Source: Pseudopyrenochaeta lycopersici (Eukaryota > Ascomycota > Dothideomycetes > Pleosporales > Pseudopyrenochaetaceae). Taken from it: a stretch of 64,000 bases of DNA. The notes under the pieces were generated by a model. It was not told where the DNA came from and did not search any database. It saw only the letters and a program-made list of their open reading frames with translations. The DNA lies in the NCBI GenBank assembly GCA_003313425.1, contig NHZP01000050.1, positions 124,001 to 188,000 on the forward strand, in the 5' to 3' direction. Position numbers and translations under genes: made by a program. Positions within the stretch are counted from its first letter, which is position 1. Every line of letters begins with the position of its first letter. Positions 56,323-64,000 of this stretch are shown piece after piece.

Positions 56323-58569
56323 ATGCCACTACCTATGGATCAAGACATCTTTCAGTTGGAACTGGACGAGCCAAGTGTCTTTAATGGACCGAACGACTTT
56401 CTCTCATACTGTGAATACGACATTACTCAATACGACGATGGCGACAATCTGATCCCTTATTCAACCTCTCTATATGACGAAAGTGCTGGCTTGGATCCAT
56501 ATTTCCATGCCTCATCCTCCATTCTAGCTTTCCCGACTGGACAGCAGTCCAACTTCGTAGGCCTCAACGACTTCAGCGTGGAGGACTACAGCTTTCAGCA
56601 TTATGACCTGAATTCTTCCATTTTATTTGATCAGTTTCCCGCCTTGGTTTCCAGCAACACTCCGCTCCGTAATACTAGCACATTGACTGAAGATACACAA
56701 TCTGGGAAAGACCTATCGTCGTTGGAAGGTACGATGAGCCGCAATCCTCAGTATACGCCTTCCGCATCAGATAAGAATCAGGCTGGCAGTTACCTAAAAG
56801 CTCAGCGAGCGCTGCTCCAAGGAATGAAAGGCCCAGACATCGCCGACTCACCACCGAAACAGAAAGCAAGGCGAACATACATATCGACTGACGCAAAAAA
56901 GAAGTTAGAGACTTCATTTTCTTTGAATCCATATCCATCTGATGGCGTAGTCTCGATGCTTGCGACTTGCACTGAGCTTTCTGAGCACACTGTAAGGACT
57001 TGGTTCTCAAATTCTAGGGCGCGGAAGGAAACCTTGCACGGTAAGATTTACGTCTCCACCAGCACTCAGTGGTAGTGACCTAATCCCTTCGAGCGCAGAC
57101 CCTTCATTACTATCTACGTTGACGCATCCTGGTGCCTCAGTATCAACTGCGAATCTCGACGCGTTGAACAGAGCTTCTCCGCCTCCAACAAACGCGCCAC
57201 TTGAGAAATACCTCGCCACTTCGCGTGCCGAAGAGCCTGTGTCGGTCTTTCATCAATTCACATATTTTGACCTACCGAATGCACCGACGTTACCAATCCC
57301 GATTCCTCTCCCCGGAAAATCCTACAGCCAGTCTGGATCTGTGGGCTCGTTAAACTCCGAGCATAGCGTTGGGAGTTTCAGGTCTGTAGATTCCCGCGGA
57401 TCTCGTCAAGGCAGAAAGTGTTGGGTAGATTCCAAGCCAGAAAATGAGGAAAATCTACCCATTATCGATCCCAGCCTGACTGACACCGTTGAAGCTCGTG
57501 GACCAGTACATATTCCGAAGCCCGCGGCCGAAGCGGAGGCACAATTTGCCGTACGCAAATATTTCTGCACTTGGCCTTCCTGTGAGACCAAGTTTCGGTT
57601 TAGATTCGAATGGATGCGTCATGAGGAAGCCAAGCATTACTGTCCATTTCATTGGATATGCTGTTCTGCCAACGACGTAACAAAAACGATTCCCGAGTGC
57701 TGCATCTGTGGGGCGACAATGGTAAACTTACAGCACTTTATTGATGAGCATTTTGATGGCTGCAGAGACAAGCCGGTTGAGCGACGTACATTTTTCCGCC
57801 AGGATCAGTTCATACAGCACATCAACGGAGTACATTTGCGACGTGAAGCCAAGAATATTCACATCTCCCCCGATTTTGCCGCGGCTTGGAGAACAGACAA
57901 TCCTGACATGGAATCATCGAGTTTCAAATGTGGCTTCTGCGGCGAAACTTTCCTCAATTGGATTGGACGATCGATGCACGTATCCGAGCATATGAAAGAA
58001 GGGGCTTGCAAGAAGGCGTGGTGGCCTGATAGACAACCCGCACTATCTGTCTCCAAAAATTGGTAACGCGCGCATCCAACCCCGCTGCCGTTTATGTACT
58101 GATCAAGAGCAGGTCCAAAACTTTCACGTGCCCTACTTGTAGTCTGACCTTCTCGGATTATGCTACTGCTCTTGAACAACATCCTCAATGCACGTCATGG
58201 TCGTGCCGATACCTTTACGACTACCATTCTATTTTCCACAAGCGTAAGTGTAGATTATGCGACGCGTACTCTTCCAGGCCTGAAAACAATGCGGAAAGTT
58301 TATCATCGATGGAGAAGCATGCTGAACGCCATAGACTGCGAGACTGTTCCCAAGAGGTATTCCGCGGACATCCCAAGGACTTTTGGCTCCATCTCTTGCG
58401 CGAACACGGAACTACTATTGCGTGTGATACTGTTTTCCAGAAAGAAGTCTGGAGACTTGATCCTTGGGAGTATGTGCAGACACTGGAGCTGTTCGATGAA
58501 AAGTTGACCGTTCGGACGCTGCCCAAGTTTGAAGAGGATCGAGAATGCCTCAGCCACTGTGTCGATTAA
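56323..58569 (+). CDS. Homeodomain/C2H2 transcription factor, copy A
   Basis: Exons 56323-57040, 57099-58062 and 58113-58569 give 712 residues. After an acidic N-terminus (M-D-Q-D-I-F-Q-L-E-L-D-E) lies a homeodomain at about 182-240: R-R-T-Y-I, then L-N-P-Y-P-S (the N-P-Y-P of the TALE-like fungal class) and recognition helix V-R-T-W-F-S-N-S-R-A-R-K. The C-terminal half has several Cys/His fingers: Y-F-C-T-W-P-S-C...H-E-E-A-K-H-Y-C (~394), C-C-I-C-G (~440), K-C-G-F-C-G (~516) and F-T-C-P-T-C (~565). No Zn2Cys6 cluster is present, unlike the paralogue at 59199. Nuclear regulator with unknown targets. The start could be ATG 56335 instead. Confidence 0.85.
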
Positions 58570-59198
58570 TTTCATGATGTGCTCGAGGATTATGTAGACA
58601 GTTCATACGGTTGCGTGTTTCGGGCAGTGGGGATGTTCTGGTATGAGCGCTTCTGTCGTTCATGGGTTGTTCCTTTTGTAGGCTTTCACACCGCACACCA
58701 GCGTCTCTTGCGTATTGGCATGTGACAAACAGCATCTAGCCATGAGCTGATCGGCTGAAAATCTACTTAGATCTCTCGTTTTTAAGTTGGAGACCGCCTT
58801 TTCCAACATCCCATCGGCGCTGTCCAATAAGGCATGCCCAGGACTGCCCTCCGTGAATCAGCGTCAAGCGCGAGTAATGCCGAAACAATGCCTGTAAGAT
58901 GAAGCCGATGTCATCCGCGATTAGTCGCTTCAGCTTCTATTCCTTGATAGGCTGCAGTCTTTACGTTCACCGCTCACCGCCTCTCGCAGGTGGTCGTGTC
59001 TGATTGGTCCATGTGAACGTCCCTGCTCAACTCCAGGACATCAGCCGCTCACCTTGTATTTCAGCCTCGCCATATATCACCGCTCGCTGCAAAAGTTTCA
59101 CAAGATGGCTAATCCTCTCCTTTGGACCATCCCGACCGTTCTTTTCACGCTCTTTGCTGCCCATGAGCCACCGCTGCTGACTGAACACTTCAGTCTCG
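58570..59198. other. Intergenic between tandem homeodomain paralogues, with overlapping uORF
   Basis: Promoter of copy B. An ATG at 59105 (context CAAGATGG) opens a 42-codon frame ending at 59233, overlapping the proposed start at 59199 out of frame. Short minus-strand frames here are not supported. Confidence 0.5.
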
Positions 59199-61976
59199 AT
59201 GCCCCAGGCATGGGGACCTTCGGGCCAACCTGACCAGCTCGATGATTCAGTTATGCTTGACGTCTTCGAGGGTGAATTTAAGTTTAACCAAACTGAAGAG
59301 GAGATTCTTGCCAATATATCACTCGCAAAGTGGCCGCCTGAAGTTGCAAACGATGCGTCACACCTGATCCAGCGCGATCGCTCGAATGACGGGCAAGGCC
59401 AGCAGCCCGCCATAGCACATCACAATGGCGACCCTCTACTCAACGACAGGTCTATCTTCAAGCCCCAAGCTCTGGATTCTGACGCATGTGATGGCATAAT
59501 ATATCCCTCATTCGGCGATGGTAACGACGATCATGATATTGACTGCATGAGACCTAACCAGATATGGGCCGATGGTGTCTCCCATGGTCCACCTTTTGAC
59601 GCGGCAATCACTTCATCGGACGATATCATGTCGACTGCTGAGACTCAAAACGCGTCTTTCCCTTTGCAGCCGGAATTGCAGCAACCAAAATCCGAAAGAA
59701 TACGAGGTTCGCGACCCGCTAGTACTGCAAAGAGTAACCCCAAGTTCCATCGGACGAAAATATCGCCCTCTGCCCGAACGCTTTTGGAGGAGCATTTCAA
59801 CAATGACCCTTACCCTACGGATGGCGAACTGGCCTTGCTTTCCGGTAAAGCCGGACTCACAGTGCACTCGATCAAAATCTGGTTCTCTAACACTAGGTCG
59901 CGCAAAGATACATGTAAGCTCACATAATTTCCAGAATATTAAGAACTATTTCAATCTCAAATTATCTTCACTCCATCGCGCAATCCACAATTTGTTTCAG
60001 AGCTCACGCTAATTGGGAAACTCAAAGGTATAGATGTGGCAAAGACGACAATGGAAGTTTCGGACCCACACGAAGTGCATCAGTATTGCGAAGACGCATC
60101 ATCTCCAACCAGTGTCTCCGCCCGGAGTCTTCATGAGCACAATCGGATCTCTCCTGCACCAAGTGCAAGCTCTATTGAGAGATACTTAACCGCATCTGCA
60201 GCTGATGATTGTATTCCTACTTCAACGATTGAAGCAGCAATAGAGGATATAAAGAAGGTTTCCACCACCGGAACTGATCTAGAGCCTCGGCCTTATAGGT
60301 TGCCTGCCTTTCCAAATCCGCGCGAACCGTCAGCGTGTGAGGCATGCCAGAGAAAGAAATTGCAATGTTCTGGAGAGAGGCCCAAATGTCAACAGTGTTC
60401 CGAGCATGGGATCCTGTGTGATTATGCAACTCAGCTACAGAATACGTCATCATTTGATAAATCACGCTTTGTGAACGATGAGAGGCCTTCGCAAGTGTAT
60501 GCACCCATGCGACCTCCGCCAACAAGAAACTTCAGTACTGCAAACTCCGTTTGTTCTATGGGGTCAATCAACAGCTTCAGAAGTTGGGGAAGTCAAATTT
60601 CAATGGATTCTAGAGGGTCGCGTCGAGGGCGGAAGCGTTGGACGCGGGTTCCGACACCACCTATTTCGCTCCACCAGACACAGGCCGTAGAGCCACAGCA
60701 GCTTGAGCCCCCAACAGTGTCTTTGCCACAAGATATGGATGTAGATAAAGATGATATCTACCACGGCAAGGATGTCGTAGATGTAAGTCTATCAATAATC
60801 CTCTACTTTAATTTTTCCGGCTTGGGTCTTTTCACTTACGCAGTCTCATAGAAGCCGACTACAACGGAAGACGTAAAACAGGAAGTCTCCAAACGTCCGT
60901 ACTACTGCACTTGGCCCGATTGTGGCCTGACATTTCGGTATCGATCGGAATGGACTCGGCACGAAGAAGCAGTTCACTACTGTCCCTATCTCTGGATATG
61001 TTGTCTTGATGTTAAAACGGTAATGCGATTGCCACGCTGCTTTATTTGTGGCGAAACGGATGTTCTACTTAGTCACTTGGCACAGTGCCATTTCAGTACA
61101 TGTACCGAGAAGAGCCAGGAAGCGCGCACCTTTTTGCGTGAAGATCAACTCGTGCAACATATCAAGAGAAGCCATTTTGAGCAAAAATCCGAAGACACTT
61201 CCATACCGAAAGACCTTCTACCATCCTGGAAAGAGGTTCTCTCATCCTGGAAAGTGCCCAACCCCTCGCTACTTGAATCCTCGTTAAAATGTGGATTTTG
61301 TGGCAGGACTGCCGAAACATGGGAGGAAAGGCAAGATCATGTTTTCGAACATTTGGAGAAAGGTATATGCAGGTCAGCGTGGTGGCCTGAAAGATCATCG
61401 ATGGGACCCTCGAGGAGGGCAAGGTATGAGTTTGATTTCAAGCTGTCGAAGACGATCTCAAGTTCTGATCATACCAGAACTGACGAATACACGTGTTCCA
61501 CATGTGGTGCGATATGTGACAGTTTTGCATTAGCAAGACAACAGCATTCGCCCTGTGTTACTTGGTCCTGTCGTTACCTTCACGATTATCACGCAACGTT
61601 CACCAACGATCACTCCAAAAGCTCCGCTGGCGGCAAAGTAACAACCTGCACACTCTGTAACTACGTATCTGTAGGGCCGTCTATTACAAGCGAGGGACAC
61701 GATTTTACGCTGGAGACCCATGCCAAGACCCACAAACTCCGTGATTGTGAACAAACTATGTTCAGTGATTTCACAGAATTCACCGAGCATCTAGTACATG
61801 AGCATGGAGCAAAGGGTCCATGGGCAACCCGGTGGGCTCTCGACGCCTGGAAATGCACACAGTTTCTTGAAAGGTCTGAAGAAGGGCAAGGATTGATATG
61901 CACATCGCTGCCCATGACAGGAAGTAACTTATGTCGTAGCACATTTCCAGGATTCATGTATACTCTCGCTTTTTGA
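59199..61976 (+). CDS. Homeodomain/Zn2Cys6/C2H2 transcription factor, copy B
   Basis: Exons 59199-59913, 60028-60782, 60852-61423 and 61478-61976 give 846 residues. The first intron's acceptor (60027, or 60033) is the least sure. Domains in order: acidic N-terminus; homeodomain at about 184-240 (N-D-P-Y-P-T; I-K-I-W-F-S-N-T-R-S-R-K); complete Zn2Cys6 cluster at about 340-369 (C-x2-C-x6-C-x6-C-x2-C-x6-C within A-C-E-A-C-Q-R-K-K-L-Q-C); then the same C2H2 series as copy A (Y-Y-C-T-W-P-D-C, C-F-I-C-G, K-C-G-F-C-G, Y-T-C-S-T-C). The last intron (61424-61477) is 54 bp, keeps frame if retained, and sits where copy A also has one. Three DNA-binding domain types in one chain is unusual. Confidence 0.82.
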
Positions 61977-62209
61977 CTGGGATCGCTTCTTTCTTTGAGT
62001 TTCATGATAGATGAATGACTTTTACACGGCACTAGCTAGCCTGCTGCATCATAAAAGGCTGGGGATGTCATATCCGGTGTCTAATTACACTATACGCACT
62101 AGTCTTCCTGCTCCGTTCAACGCATGGTGCGATCACATATATACCATTCCTTTCTACTTCTGACTTTCATTGGCTCCTAATTTGTCTGCATCTTTGCTGA
62201 TTTCATTTC

Positions 62210-63789
62210 CTATGTACTTCTCGCCTTTTGAACACAAGTTTTCTTCACCTCTTTCTCCAGTCCAGACATATTTAAGCGTGCAATATCCCAGCTGCACGCC
62301 TGGCTCTCGCAGTGCAGTGCCAATGAGCTTAAATGACCGAAAGTCTTGTCGCAACTCTCCTCGCGGCAGACGAAGGGGTGCAACAGACCGTCGTCCATCC
62401 ACTGTTGCACTTCCTCGAGCTTGATGCGACCAGTGCGAATCTGAGCGTGAATGTCAAGATCCATGTAAAGCGATGAGTACCACCACCTGCCGAGACAAAG
62501 TGTGAGGAGCGACGGATCTTGTAGATTGGGGCATTTCCCGGATTCGAGGTGGTTGAGAAGGCTGGAATAGGTGCGCATTGAGGCACTGCATCCCCAGCAA
62601 GATAGGCTAGCGGAGGCGTGTTTTGTCATGTGCTGTTGCGTCGTCAGCGTCACGTCGTTCAATGGAAATACGGTGCTTTTTGGAGGCTACAGAAGAGTCT
62701 GTTCATACAATTTTGAAGTTACCCTCGTGATGTGTCAGGAATTTACAATCTTCGCAAAAATAACACTGCTGCTGGTGCAGGGTCAATTGGACTTGACCAG
62801 CGCAGGAAACACCACATTGAGGGCAGATCAGTGGAACGGAACAGGTCTCGTAGTGCTGGTTGAGCTTTGTTTGGCTTTGAAAAATGGTTTTGCAGCCTGC
62901 GCAGTGGAAGTGGTCCCGCTCGAGGTGCTGGGTGAGTGCCGCTTGATCTGGTCCGTCAAAGTCGCACCCTGGTTGCAGACAGTGCTTATGCTCTAGGACG
63001 TAAATCAGTATAATATATCATCAATGTAGCACTAATGCGATTATCACTTCAGGGACGCATTGTGCACTTACTGTTTGTCTTTTGCCAGTGCTCATCACGC
63101 TCATCCTGGTCGCGGAAGCGTCTACAGCATGATTCACACCACGTATGCTTCTCCGCGGTGCGAAGGTGGCGCTCGAGTTCTACCTGGCTTTTGAAACCAA
63201 GTAAACATATTAGACACGCGAACTCATGGGCAGCGTGGTAGTTGTTCTCAAAGTGGTTTTTCAGCCCCCATTCATTTTTGAATGCGCTGAGGCATAGGTT
63301 ACAGAAGATGTTGTGATCCCAAGCATTTTCGACATGATTCCTGAGCCCATTGAGGTCCTTAAATACGCGCTTGCAGAGGTTGCAATAGTGCTGGTGTTCC
63401 GGCGACAGCTTGATGTGGCTCAGAAGCCCAGCCTTGCTGGTGAACTTCTGTGAGCATACACCGCACCAGTTCTCGTGAGGAGCAAACGTCTTATCGGTGC
63501 TCTCAATAGTGGAGCCTGATATGGCACGGTCGCGTCTCCGATTGGAGAGTGTACGGCTCATGAATGACTTGGGTTGGTCTTTTATGACCAGCGTTGTGGC
63601 AGTGGATGGACGTCCCGGCAATCTTGGATGTACCCGCTTCTTGACTTCTTGCCACGGGATGGCATTGTCAGATATCTGATTGAGAAACGGGTCAAGAGCG
63701 GCATCAACAGAGCTAATGCTCGTTGACTGTCCGTTTTCGACCTCTTCGGAGAAGATCGCGTATCGGTTCGTGGCTTGAGAGTTCATCAT
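62210..63789 (-). CDS. Multi-C2H2 zinc-finger protein, three exons
   Basis: Exons 63789-63072, 62992-62709 and 62632-62210 give 474 residues; introns are 79 and 76 bp. About nine C2H2-type fingers run through the protein (W-C-G-V-C...H; Y-C-N-L-C...H; F-C-N-L-C...H; F-A-C-L-I-C; W-C-E-S-C; H-C-L-Q-P-G-C; H-C-A-G-C; I-C-P-Q-C; F-C-E-D-C). The second intron is supported because joining C-E-D-C-K-F-L to H-M-T-K-H gives an exact C-x2-C-x12-H-x3-H finger. The spacing C-x2-C-x12-H-x5 is of the fungal C2H2 type that can bind nucleic acid. Role unknown. It lies convergent to homeodomain copy B, making a three-gene zinc-finger island. Confidence 0.82.
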
Positions 63790-64000
63790 CAAAGCTTATG
63801 TGCAAAAGTAGAAGGTGAGTTGAATTATAAATAGTGTTCAAACCCAAACCCTAGGTGAAGATATTTTATATACCTCACCCGCTAGCGCAGTCACCCGATA
63901 GGAAGCGAATCTAGAACACCAGTTTAGTGTGAGCGTGAAACCTGAGAGTGAATGCCGAACCTGCGTAGTTGAGCCATTTATCAAAGTGCAAATGAACCCG
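63790..64000. promoter_or_regulatory. Upstream region of the multi-C2H2 gene
   Basis: Upstream flank of the minus-strand gene ending at 63789. The sequence TATAAAATATC on the minus strand (plus GATATTTTATA, 63859-63869) is a candidate TATA element about 70 bases from the start codon. No other gene begins here. Confidence 0.35.

Overview
This is nuclear DNA from a filamentous ascomycete (Pezizomycotina, probably Dothideomycetes). Introns are about 45-115 bp with GTRNGT-like donors, CTAAC/CTGAC branch sites and AG acceptors. The gene set is typical of the group (Zn2Cys6 regulators, a TRI12-family MFS pump, DUF6536, 2EXR and kinase-like proteins), and several dead genes and AT-rich islands look like repeat-induced point mutation (RIP). 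No rRNA, tRNA, CRISPR array or intact transposon was recognised. All splice models were deduced by eye from reading frame and splice signals. No expression data or database search stands behind them.

Layout. 1-4.5 kb: the 3' end of a serine carboxypeptidase, an F-box protein, a small charged protein and an SDR oxidoreductase. 5.7-9.7 kb: two acidic proteins of unknown function. 10.9-12.9 kb: a TRI12-like transporter. 13-21.8 kb: a gene-poor stretch with one small intact-looking coiled-coil gene and at least two degraded genes, including an unmistakable sirtuin relic. 21.8-26.3 kb: a sulfate permease convergent with a Zn2Cys6 regulator. 27.4-28.3 kb: a 2EXR-type protein. 28.3-31.6 kb: gene-free, partly RIP-like. 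31.6-36.4 kb: a seven-exon HeLo-like/ubiquitin-like/zinc-binding fusion protein, an AT-rich relic, and a kinase-like ORF broken by two nonsense codons. 37.3-42.1 kb: a DUF6536 membrane protein and an unknown basic/acidic protein. 42.9-49.1 kb: two divergently transcribed Zn2Cys6 regulators sharing a ~1.1 kb promoter. 49.7-55.8 kb: housekeeping genes (Vps9 Rab5 GEF, ASNSD1-like, a small conserved protein, a DUF4202 protein). 56.3-63.8 kb: a zinc-finger island with two tandem paralogous homeodomain/C2H2 regulators, of which only the second carries an extra Zn2Cys6 cluster, followed by a multi-C2H2 gene on the opposite strand.

The most interesting parts are the homeodomain/Zn2Cys6/C2H2 tandem pair (both copies with overlapping upstream ORFs), the HeLo-like/ubiquitin-like/zinc fusion, the run of pseudogenes at 15-20 kb, and three GC-AG introns.
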